This document shows, in pieces, positions 39,001 through 48,800 of a stretch of DNA of 64,000 nt. The DNA comes from Pedobacter sp. PAMC26386 (GTDB taxonomy: Bacteria; Bacteroidota; Bacteroidia; Sphingobacteriales; Sphingobacteriaceae). Location: the NCBI GenBank assembly GCA_014302835.1, contig CP060294.1:3497067-3561066 (forward strand), given 5' to 3'. The position numbers and the translations under genes were made by a program. Position 1 is the first letter of the stretch. Each line of letters opens with the position of its first letter. The notes beneath the pieces were generated by a model, which saw only the letters and a program-made list of their open reading frames with translations, had not been told where the DNA came from and did not search any database.

Positions 39001-39829
39001 GAAGATCTCCGGAAAATTGGTTCAGCCAATAAGCCTTATGATCTTTCAGGCCGTCACCTTTTAACTGTTCCTGCTGCCAGGCCGCATAATCTTTATACTG
39101 AATAGGTAAAGGACTTAATAAAGCTTCTATCCCTTTAATCTTTGAACTATAAAATAACAACAGTTCTTTGATTAATATATCCATTGACCATCCATCACCA
39201 ATAATATGGTGCATTACGTAGGTAAAAACCCATTTATGGTCGTCTGTTTGAAACAGTTTTGCCCGAAATAATGGTGCACTTTCTAATTCAAAAGAAGTAT
39301 TCAGTTCTTTTGCTATCAGCGTATTAACATCATCCTCAAATTTAGGTTCACGAAGATCTTCATAACCAATATTGAATTCAATAGCTGTTGAAGGAAGGAT
39401 TAGCTGCACTGGCTCACCGGCTTCATTTTCTATGAACACAGTTCTGAGAATTTCATGTCTTTCGAGTACCAGATTAAAAGCATCAGTGAGTATCGAAATA
39501 TTAAGTTCTCCCTGAAATTCATAAACCCCGGACATATTATAAGCCACATTAGCTTCTTCATACTGCCCAACTGCCCATAAGCGTAATTGAGCAGAAGAAA
39601 GTGGATAGTTTTCCTGTTCAGGTGCTAATGGAATACTTGTTTTAAAAGAATCATTAAACTCAAGCTTATTATTTTCTGATAATATCTGGAAGAGTTCCTT
39701 TTTATTCTTCTTTATTGCAGCAATTAAATCCGGATCTACGTTTGCATCACTCGCAAATACCTTTAATTCACCATCAATGATTTCTAGCAGAATATTATTA
39801 TCCCTTATTTTGTTTAAAAGATCTCTCAT
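33005..39829 (-). CDS. NRPS B, 5' part: docking-C-A-T-C-A-T and start of a third C domain
   Basis: A 2274-residue synthetase with a TubC-like docking domain (residues 1-50), then C (about 72-500), A (about 525-1040), T (LGGHSLTAIRL, about 1075), C (about 1145-1575), A (about 1595-2100), T (DLGGDSIKIL, about 2145) and the first 45 residues of a further C domain (EDIYPMSDIEKGM). Translation ends at the in-frame TAA. Both A domains give the code D-L-T-K-I-G-E-V-G, the classic asparagine code. They are near-identical apart from a short variable patch. The second carrier has GGDSI, not GGHSL. The ATG overlaps the stop of NRPS A by four bases. Function: addition of residues 4 and 5, and 6 together with the 3' part. 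Confidence 0.93.
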   Translation of the reverse strand: MRDLLNKIRDNNILLEIIDGELKVFASDANVDPDLIAAIKKNKKELFQILSENNKLEFNDSFKTSIPLAPEQENYPLSSAQLRLWAVGQYEEANVAYNMSGVYEFQGELNISILTDAFNLVLERHEILRTVFIENEAGEPVQLILPSTAIEFNIGYEDLREPKFEDDVNTLIAKELNTSFELESAPLFRAKLFQTDDHKWVFTYVMHHIIGDGWSMDILIKELLLFYSSKIKGIEALLSPLPIQYKDYAAWQQEQLKGDGLKDHKAYWLNQFSGDLPVLELMNEYPRPLVKTYHGGTIERNLDSRVLEGIRRLSQQLGGTLFMGLLSGVTALLHLYSGQDDLIIGSPIAGREHADLEGQIGFYLNTLALRMQFKGEQNYSELFDHVREVTLSAYDHQAYPFDQLIGELAIKRDFSRNALFDVLIDYHDVRESKLKQEQNFDGLIITEYKDNVREVSKFDLTFMFIESEAGLSLLLEYNSDLYSLSRAEQLFGHLEGLLLSAISFPLQALSKLSYLNSSEQSQLLGPLGCGGEGSAYRSVLSLFTEQVSADPEGIAVVYGDVSLSYGELDRRSGELAAELVKGYGVHSGSLVGIMQDRSLELVISILGVLKSGGAYVPIDPVYPASRKEYIMGDTGLSVLLTQTDYIFDLDYYSGQLFAVDAQLEGLSGGAVLHKDNLSTDQAYVIYTSGSTGQPKGCGLSHGNLSHYIQWANKYYFKGRNSKQAVDSENVMNSRYASGNFGLYTSLSFDLTVTSIFCALSLGSCLRVYGQQGELTDILRDSFGSSSGIDSIKLTPSHINLLQHLDLSSSSMLCAIVGGEAVSAAHVSILKKINPEMRIYNEYGPTETTVGCVVKELQLDENVLIGRPISGMSVYLTDSSGGLVPVGVAGEICISGDGVGSGYLNKAELSGSKFIANPFRVGERMYLSGDLGRWTSSGELEFLGRGDEQVKIRGYRIELGEIESQLQGYGGLSEAVVLAQPGSGGEQELVAYVVSDSVLDINSLRSYLGRLLPAYLIPSHFVQVESIPLTSNGKADRKQLAAAGGLSLNSGTEYVAPRNVTEEKLVGIWEEILGKTGIGVLDNFFELGGHSLTAIRLVSQLHKEFQVKIELKDLFSTVILEDQALLVSGSAASIFRGITALDLQADYVLSSAQRRLWVLSQFEEGSIAYNIPGTYEFSGELNLDVFRTSFDQLISRHEILRTIFKEDAQGDVRQVILRSIDFHLGYQDLRGQGFDGKVLDQLVEEVLLEPFDLSHGPLLRAGLYQLADRKWVFSYVMHHIISDGWSMEVLIGELLSFYNSGLKGEPALLQGLSIQYKDYAAWQQDQLQGEQLASHKAYWLEQFSGDLPVLELVNEYPRPSVKSYHGGVIERSLDPRVLEGIRGLSHQHGGTLFMGLLSGVTALLYRYSGQQDVVIGSPIAGREHADLDGQIGFYLNTLAFRMHFDGDQSYQDLLAHVREVTLSGYAHQVYPFDELVDALSLKRDFSRNVLFDVLIDYHDLRSTSLQQQSELEGLQVSGYQGSAAQVSKFDLTFMFIESEAGLSLLLEYNSDLYSLSRAEQLFGHLEGLLLSAISFPLQALSKLSYLNSSEQSQLLGPLGSGGEGSAYRSVLSLFTEQVSADPEGIAVVYGDVSLSYGELDRRSGELAAELVKGYGVHSGSLVGIMQDRSLELVISILGVLKSGGAYVPIDPVYPASRKEYIMGDTGLSVLLTQTDYIFDLDYYSGQLFAVDAQLEGLSGGAVLHKDNLSTDQAYVIYTSGSTGQPKGCGLSHGNLSHYIQWANKYYFNGGVPAATGNTDKTAVGNFGLYTSLSFDLTVTSIFCALSLGSCLRVYGQQGELTDILRDSFGSSSGIDSIKLTPSHINLLQHLDLSSSSMLCAIVGGEAVSAAHVSILKKINPEMRIYNEYGPTETTVGCVVKELQLDENVLIGRPISGMSVYLTDSSGGLVPVGVAGEICISGDGVGSGYLNKAELSGSKFIANPFRVGERMYLSGDLGRWTSSGELEFLGRGDEQVKIRGYRIELGEIESQLQGYGELSEAVVLAQPGSGGEQELVAYVVSDSVLDINSLRSYLGRLLPAYLIPSHFVQVESIPLTSNGKADRKQLAAAGGLSLNSGTEYVAPRNVTEEQVAQIWSEVLEKAQVGIRDDFFDLGGDSIKILRMMAGLRRELGVDIPIGEVYRNSTIEGLMAHIVSHEQELAEGQVRHQAEEAAVRAELEELRVRILSELEDSSNIEDIYPMSDIEKGMVFESLVSKNKGVYHDLKVFQRIFFDFDA
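33464..35259. repeat. Direct repeat of an Asn adenylation domain, copy 2
   Basis: Nearly identical to 36659-38469 in the same orientation, from the last part of the condensation domain (VSKFDLTFMF) to the end of the adenylation domain (EYVAPRNVTEE). The offset is 3210 bp on one side and 3195 bp on the other of a 15-bp length difference in the variable patch at 34424-34470. Confidence 0.9.
36659..38469. repeat. Direct repeat of an Asn adenylation domain, copy 1
   Basis: Partner of 33464-35259. Apart from the patch at 37619-37680 I saw only scattered single-base differences. Similarity stops sharply at 38469, inside the condensation domain, where the sequence becomes A/T-rich and diverged. Confidence 0.9.
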
Positions 39830-42800
39830 ATGTCTATTGATATTAATTTGTCTCTTTTTTGCTTTTTTTGTTGATCCTGATTAAGGACGAATAGAATTTG
39901 TTCTGAAATATTTTCTATAGTGGGTGCTTTAAAAAAGCTTTGAATATTAAGTCTGACTGAAAATGTAACAGCGATCTTTGAAATCAATGCCATCGCTTTT
40001 AAGCTATGACCACCAAGGTCAAAGAAGTTATCTTTAACCCCGATCTCTGCTCTGCCCAGCAGCTCTGACCAGATCACAGCAAGATCATGCTCAGTCGGGT
40101 TACGCGGAGCAATATAACTCACACCCGAACTCAAGCCGGACACTGCCAAAGCCAATAGTTTCTTCTTGTCTACTTTACCATTGCTGGTCAGCGGAATAGC
40201 ATCCACCTGAACATAATAATTAGGGACCAGGTAATTCGGCATAGATCTGCCCAGCTGTTCCCGGATAACGGAAACCGAAATCTCCTGCTCACCGGCCAGG
40301 TAAGCCACCAGTTCCTGTTCCCCTTCACCAGAACCACCACCACCAGAACTACGCGCAAGTACAACCGCACTGCTGATCCCTTCCAGCGACACTAAACGGC
40401 TCTCAATCTCCCCAAGCTCAACACGGTAACCACGAATCTTTACCTGTTCATCCAAACGGCCCTGGTATTCAATAAAACCGCTGGAATCCCAGCGCCCAAG
40501 ATCACCCGTACGGTACATCCGTTCTCCAGGTTTAAAAGGGTTCGCTACAAACTTCTCCCCCGTCAGTTCCGCCCGGTTCAGGTAACCTAAACTCACTCCC
40601 AAACCACCAAGACAGATCTCTCCGCTTACCCCGACCGGCACAAGTGAGGAACCTGCATCAAGAATATACACCTGCGTGTGATCAATCGGTTTACCAATCA
40701 GCACCGGAAATGGTGCATCAAAACGGTAACACGTACTATAAGTGGTATCCTCTGAAGGACCATACAGGTTACGTACTTCCATAACCGACAAATCCAGCTG
40801 CTCCAGGTAAGCACCCGGAATAGGTTCGCCGGCCATATTCAGCACACTCACCCCCCTCAGGTCTACACCCTCGCGCAGTAAACCGCCAACAACACTCGGT
40901 ACCGTATTCAGCAGAACTTTAGAACAGCCCGATAAATAACTGCTGATCGATAATGCATCAGGCAACAGACGTAACAACTTCCCACTGATCAGCGGATAAA
41001 ATATCTCGTAAACAGACAAATCAAAACAAACAGAGGTTACTCCAAACAAAACCTCGAAATCTGATGCCCGGAATTCTTTCTCACTCCATTTCAAAAAGGA
41101 ATACATATTCCCATGACTTACCATCACCCCTTTGGGTAAACCCGTAGAACCTGAGGTATAAATCAGGTAGGCCAGTGAATTTGTACTCAGCTCAGCACCA
41201 TACACAGCAGTCTTTAAACCAGCTGCTGAAAACTCCTCTGCTGAAACCATGGCACTGATAGCCTGCTGAAAAACAGCCAAAAAGGACTCATCCAGAACCT
41301 CCTTACAACCACTGTCAGCCAGCAGATAATCAATCCGCTGCTGAGGATAACCAGGATCTACAGGAACATAAGCACAGCCTGATTTCAACACACCCAGCAG
41401 GCAGACAATCAGCCACTCCGTACGTGGCAGTTGAACACCAACCAGATCACTGGTAACCAACTGACATTCCTCCCGCAAATAAACACTCAGTAGAGTAGAC
41501 TGCTCATCAAGCCAGCGGTAACTCACACGGCGGTCTTCATAAACCAGTGCAATCGCATCCGGATCAACATCATGACGGGCCTTGAGTAAATCCAGCACTG
41601 TACCCGGAACATAAGCCACTGCCTTCGGATTAAAGGTTTCCAGCAGTTCATGTTCTTCTGCAGCACTCAGGTAATTCAGCTCCCCCAGGCTAACTTCAGG
41701 ACTCGCCAAAGCAGATAAAAGAAACTGCTCCAGATGAACAGCCATCCTGGAAATACGAACTTCATCATAAATATCACTGTTATAGGTAATCTCCAGATGG
41801 ATACCACCTGAGCTCTCTACAAACTCAAATAACAAATCAAATTTGCTCACCTTGTTTTCAAAACCGGCGTAACGACCGATATGGATTTCATCCAATGCGA
41901 TATCCGCATCAAATACATTATTTTGTAAAACTACCATCACATTGAACAAACCGTTCCCTGCAAGCGGTAGCTCATTGATTAACTCATCAAAAGGATAAAC
42001 CTGGTGTTCATATGCTCCTAAAGCTACTTCACGGCTTTTATCCAGTAAACTCCTGAAACTATCATCATCCTCAAAACGCATCCGTAAAGCCAGGGTATTC
42101 AGGTAAAGTCCAATCTGATCTTCAAGTGATGCATGATGACGACCTGCTATAGGACTGCCGATCACAATATCCTGCTGATGACTGTAACGGTAAAGTAAAC
42201 CCGTAACACCTGCAATAAGCCCCATAAACAAGGTTCCCCCACCAGAATGACTCTGCGCCTTCAACTCCTCACTCAGGCGCTGATCCAGCTGGTGATAAAC
42301 ACTGCCGCCACGATAACTTTTCACCTCCGGACGTAAACGGTCAGCAGGAAGTTCCAGCACTGGTAAATCACCTGAAAACTGAGCCAGCCAGTAACTGCGG
42401 TGCGCTGTAAGCAACTCCCCACTCAGCTGAGACTGCTCCCAGACCGAGTAATCTTTATATTGTAACGGTAAGGCAGCCACAGAGGCAACCTCTCCACGAA
42501 CACCCGCATTATAAAAAATTGACAGCTCACGCATCAGCACCCCAAGTGACCACCCGTCACTGATGATATGATGCATCACAAAACTCAATAACCAGTGATC
42601 GTTACCCAAACGGTACAGATCAGCACGCAGTAAAGGTCCTGAGCCTAGATCAAATTCACCAGAAACAGAGGCACCCAGTAAACTAACCACTTCAGCTGAC
42701 CTGCCATCACCAAGATCAGTAATACTGATCCGCAAGGCCTGATCAGCAGCCCCAAGGACCACCTGACGAACTTCTCCATTACCATCCTCACGAAATACAG

Positions 42801-45800
42801 TTCGTAAGATCTCATGCCGCGAGATGATTGCATTAAAAGCCATTTCCAGTAAAACAGGATCAAGAGATCCTCTAATCTCATAAACCCCAGGCATATTATA
42901 TGCTGCATTACCGCCTTCAAACTGGCTCAATAACCATAAACGCTTTAAAGAAGAAGATAAAACGTAATCTGCACCCTCTCCCACTAAAGGAATAGCACTC
43001 ACAACACTTTCGCTACTCATCCCGATCAGCTTAGCCTGATCTTCAAGGCAGCAATGACTGAAAATATCTTTGATCGATAAACCCACCGAAAAAACTGCCG
43101 ATATACGCGACAGCAGCCTCATTGCTTTTAAACTATGACCACCAAGATCAAAGAAGTTATCTTTAACCCCGATCTCTGCTCTGCCCAGCAGCTCTGACCA
43201 GATCACAGCAAGATCATACTCAGTCGGGTTACGCGGAGCAATATAACTCACACCCGAACTCAAGCCGGACACTGCCAAAGCCAATAGTTTCTTCTTGTCT
43301 ACTTTACCATTGCTGGTCAGCGGAATAGCATCCACCTGAACATAATAATTAGGGACCAGGTAATTCGGCATAGATCTGCCCAGCTGTTCCCGGATAACGG
43401 AAACCGAAATCTCCTGCTCACCGGCCAGGTAAGCCACCAGTTCCTGTTCCCCTTCACCAGAACCACCACCACCAGAACTACGCGCAAGTACAACCGCACT
43501 GCTGATCCCTTCCAGCGACACTAAACGGCTCTCGATCTCCCCAAGCTCAACACGGTAACCACGAATCTTTACCTGTTCATCCAAACGGCCCTGGTATTCA
43601 ATAAAACCGCTGGAATCCCAGCGCCCAAGATCACCCGTACGGTACATCCGTTCTCCAGGTTTAAAAGGGTTCGCTACAAACTTCTCCCCCGTCAGTTCCG
43701 CCCGGTTCAGGTAACCTAAACTCACTCCCAAACCACCAAGACAGATCTCTCCGCTTACCCCGACCGGCACAAGTGAGGAACCTGCATCAAGAATATACAC
43801 CTGCGTGTGATCAATCGGTTTACCAATCAGCACCGGAAATGGTGCATCAAAACGGTAACACGTACTATAAGTGGTATCCTCTGAAGGACCATACAGGTTA
43901 CGTACTTCCATAACCGACAAATCCAGCTGCTCCAGGTAAGCACCCGGAATAGGTTCGCCGGCCATATTCAGCACACTCACCCCCCTCAGGTCTACACCCT
44001 CGCGCAGTAAACCGCCAACAACACTCGGTACCGTATTCAGCAGAACTTTAGAACAGCCCGATAAATAACTGCTGATCGATAATGCATCAGGCAACAGACG
44101 TAACAACTTCCCACTGATCAGCGGATAAAATATCTCGTAAACAGACAAATCAAAACAAACAGAGGTTACTCCAAACAAAACCTCGAAATCTGATGCCCGG
44201 AATTCTTTCTCACTCCATTTCAAAAAGGAATACATATTCCCATGACTTACCATCACCCCTTTGGGTAAACCCGTAGAACCTGAGGTATAAATCAGGTAGG
44301 CCAGTGAATTTGTACTCAGCTCAGCACCATACACAGCAGTCTTTAAACCAGCTGCTGAAAACTCCTCTGCTGAAACCATGGCACTGATAGCCTGCTGAAA
44401 AACAGCCAAAAAGGACTCATCCAGAACCTCCTTACAACCACTGTCAGCCAGCAGATAATCAATCCGCTGCTGAGGATAACCAGGATCTACAGGAACATAA
44501 GCACAGCCTGATTTCAACACACCCAGCAGGCAGACAATCAGCCACTCCGTACGTGGCAGTTGAACACCAACCAGATCACTGGTAACCAACTGACATTCCT
44601 CCCGCAAATAAACACTCAGTAGAGTAGACTGCTCATCAAGCCAGCGGTAACTCACACGGCGGTCTTCATAAACCAGTGCAATCGCATCCGGATCAACATC
44701 ATGACGGGCCTTGAGTAAATCCAGCACTGTACCCGGAACATAAGCCACTGCCTTCGGATTAAAGGTTTCCAGCAGTTCATGTTCTTCTGCAGCACTCAGG
44801 TAATTCAGCTCCCCCAGGCTAACTTCAGGACTCGCCAAAGCAGATAAAAGAAACTGCTCCAGATGAACAGCCATCCTGGAAATACGAACTTCATCATAAA
44901 TATCACTGTTATAGGTAATCTCCAGATGGATACCACCTGAGCTCTCTACAAACTCAAATAACAAATCAAATTTGCTCACCTTGTTTTCAAAACCGGCGTA
45001 ACGACCGATATGGATTTCATCCAATGCGATATCCGCATCAAATACATTATTTTGTAAAACTACCATCACATTGAACAAACCGTTCCCTGCAAGCGGTAGC
45101 TCATTGATTAACTCATCAAAAGGATAAACCTGGTGTTCATATGCTCCTAAAGCTACTTCACGGCTTTTATCCAGTAAACTCCTGAAACTATCATCATCCT
45201 CAAAACGCATCCGTAAAGCCAGGGTATTCAGGTAAAGTCCAATCTGATCTTCAAGTGATGCATGATGACGACCTGCTATAGGACTGCCGATCACAATATC
45301 CTGCTGATGACTGTAACGGTAAAGTAAACCCGTAACACCTGCAATAAGCCCCATAAACAAGGTTCCCCCACCAGAATGACTCTGCGCCTTCAACTCCTCA
45401 CTCAGGCGCTGATCCAGCTGGTGATAAACACTGCCGCCACGATAACTTTTCACCTCCGGACGTAAACGGTCAGCAGGAAGTTCCAGCACTGGTAAATCAC
45501 CTGAAAACTGAGCCAGCCAGTAACTGCGGTGCGCTGTAAGCAACTCCCCACTCAGCTGAGACTGCTCCCAGACCGAGTAATCTTTATATTGTAACGGTAA
45601 GGCAGCCACAGAGGCAACCTCTCCACGAACACCCGCATTATAAAAAATTGACAGCTCACGCATCAGCACCCCAAGTGACCACCCGTCACTGATGATATGA
45701 TGCATCACAAAACTCAATAACCAGTGATCGTTACCCAAACGGTACAGATCAGCACGCAGTAAAGGTCCTGAGCCTAGATCAAATTCACCAGAAACAGAGG

Positions 45801-48800
45801 CACCCAGTAAACTAACCACTTCAGCTGACCTGCCATCACCAAGATCAGTAATACTGATCCGCAAGGCCTGATCAGCAGCCCCAAGGACCACCTGACGAAC
45901 TTCTCCATTACCATCCTCACGAAATACAGTTCGTAAGATCTCATGCCGCGAGATGATTGCATTAAAAGCCATTTCCAGTAAAACAGGATCAAGAGATCCT
46001 CTAATCTCATAAACCCCAGGCATATTATATGCTGCATTACCGCCTTCAAACTGGCTCAATAACCATAAACGCTTTAAAGAAGAAGATAAAACGTAATCTG
46101 CACCCTCTCCCACTAAAGGAATAGCACTCACAACACTTTCGCTACTCATCCCGATCAGCTTAGCCTGATCTTCAAGGCAGCAATGACTGAAAATATCTTT
46201 GATCGATAAACCCACCGAAAAAACTGCCGATATACGCGACAGCAGCCTCATTGCTTTTAAACTATGACCACCAAGATCAAAGAAGTTATCTTTAACCCCG
46301 ATCTCTGCTCTGCCCAGCAGCTCTGACCAGATCACAGCAAGATCATACTCAGTCGGGTTACGCGGAGCAATATAACTCACACCCGAACTCAAGCCGGACA
46401 CTGCCAAAGCCAATAGTTTCTTCTTGTCTACTTTACCATTGCTGGTCAGCGGAATAGCATCCACCTGAACATAATAATTAGGGACCAGGTAATTCGGCAT
46501 AGATCTGCCCAGCTGTTCCCGGATAACGGAAACCGAAATCTCCTGCTCACCGGCCAGGTAAGCCACCAGTTCCTGTTCCCCTTCACCAGAACCACCACCA
46601 CCAGAACTACGCGCAAGTACAACCGCACTGCTGATCCCTTCCAGCGACACTAAACGGCTCTCGATCTCCCCAAGCTCAACACGGTAACCACGAATCTTTA
46701 CCTGTTCATCCAAACGGCCCTGGTATTCAATAAAACCGCTGGAATCCCAGCGCCCAAGATCACCCGTACGGTACATCCGTTCTCCAGGTTTAAAAGGGTT
46801 CGCTACAAACTTCTCCCCCGTCAGTTCCGCCCGGTTCAGGTAACCTAAACTCACTCCCAAACCACCAAGACAGATCTCTCCGCTTACCCCGACCGGCACA
46901 AGTGAGGAACCTGCATCAAGAATATACACCTGCGTGTGATCAATCGGTTTACCAATCAGCACCGGAAATGGTGCATCAAAACGGTAACACGTACTATAAG
47001 TGGTATCCTCTGAAGGACCATACAGGTTACGTACTTCCATAACCGACAAATCCAGCTGCTCCAGGTAAGCACCCGGAATAGGTTCGCCGGCCATATTCAG
47101 CACACTCACCCCCCTCAGGTCTACACCCTCGCGCAGTAAACCGCCAACAACACTCGGTACCGTATTCAGCAGAACTTTAGAACAGCCCGATAAATAACTG
47201 CTGATCGATAATGCATCAGGCAACAGACGTAACAACTTCCCACTGATCAGCGGATAAAATATCTCGTAAACAGACAAATCAAAACAAACAGAGGTTACTC
47301 CAAACAAAACCTCGAAATCTGATGCCCGGAATTCTTTCTCACTCCATTTCAAAAAGGAATACATATTCCCATGACTTACCATCACCCCTTTGGGTAAACC
47401 CGTAGAACCTGAGGTATAAATCAGGTAGGCCAGTGAATTTGTACTCAGCTCAGCACCATACACAGCAGTCTTTAAACCAGCTGCTGAAAACTCCTCTGCT
47501 GAAACCACGGCACTGATAGCCTGCTGAAAAACAGCCAAAAAGGACTCATCCAGAACCTCCTTACAACCACTGTCAGCCAGCAGATAATCAATCCGCTGCT
47601 GAGGATAACCAGGATCTACAGGAACATAAGCACAGCCCGATTTCAACACACCCAGCAGGCAGACAATCAGCCACTCCGTACGTGGCAGTTGAACACCAAC
47701 CAGATCACTGGTAACCAGCTGACATTCCTCCCGCAAATAAACACTCAGTAGAGTTGACTGCTCATCAAGCCAGCGGTAACTCACACGGCGGTCTTCATAA
47801 ACCAGCGCAATCGCATCCGGATCAACATCATGACGGGCCTTGAGTAAATCCAGCACTGTACCCGGAACATAAGCCGCTGCCTTCGGATTAAAGGTTTCCA
47901 GCAGTTCATGTTCTTCTGCAGCACTCAGGTAATTCAGCTCCCCCAGGCTAACTTCAGGACTAGCCAAAGCAAAAGACAGTAAATTGTAGAAATGATTAAG
48001 CAAACGCTCAATTAAAGCTGAAGAGAAACGTCCCTTTTTATAATCTACGGAAAAAGTAAGATCCAGTGTGGAAGAATATTCCAATAGATGAAAAACCAGA
48101 TCTTCCTGCTGTTCACCACTATGAATAAAATTAATTGAGGTCTGCAGATCCCCCAATTTAGTCTCGTAGCTATTTTTTTGATAAGAAAATAAAACATTGA
48201 TAATATCAATATTATTCTCAATACCCTGCAATATATTATGTAATGGGAAACGACTATGTTTATAACACTCTCTCAGCTCATTCTTAATTTTCACAAGTAA
48301 ATCGATAAATGTTAGATTATCCTGAAGAGATATAGAGAATGGTAGTACATTAACAAAAGTTCCGATTACCGATTTAAATCTCTTATTTGTTCTGTTAAAA
48401 ACAGGTATTCCGATAATAGGAGATTCATTTGCATACTTCCTATTCAGAATAAAAAGTAATGCAATAAAATAATGCGTTACTGTACATTTATGCTGCGTGC
48501 AAAAAACATCAATCTCATTAAATAACACTCTGGGTATATTAAGTTCCTTCCTTTCAGAAATAAGAGATGGAGACAAAACCTTATCAAGACAAGACCTAAA
48601 AGCTTTGGATGAGAAAGTAGTATCCAGTCTGTTTAACCAAAATCTTTTATCATCTATGAAATCTCCACAGGCAACGTAATCTTTGTTATATTGAATAAAT
48701 TCAGTATATGGAACTACCTTAATTTCACTTTTTTCATTCTCAATAAACGAAGAGTATAACGTAGAAACCTGAGTAAAAAAAAGAGACATCGCATAACCAT

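Noticed and set aside
40188..46628. Repeated 60-91-codon minus-strand frames recurring every 3129 bp (and again near 27020 and 29537)
   Set aside because: They are in another frame of the repeated NRPS module and recur only because the module does. Their sequence is low in complexity and resembles no protein.
39991..47970. CRISPR-like or transposon origin for the regular repeats
   Set aside because: The repeats are whole coding modules of 3.1 kb in frame. No short spacers, terminal inverted repeats or transposase genes were seen.
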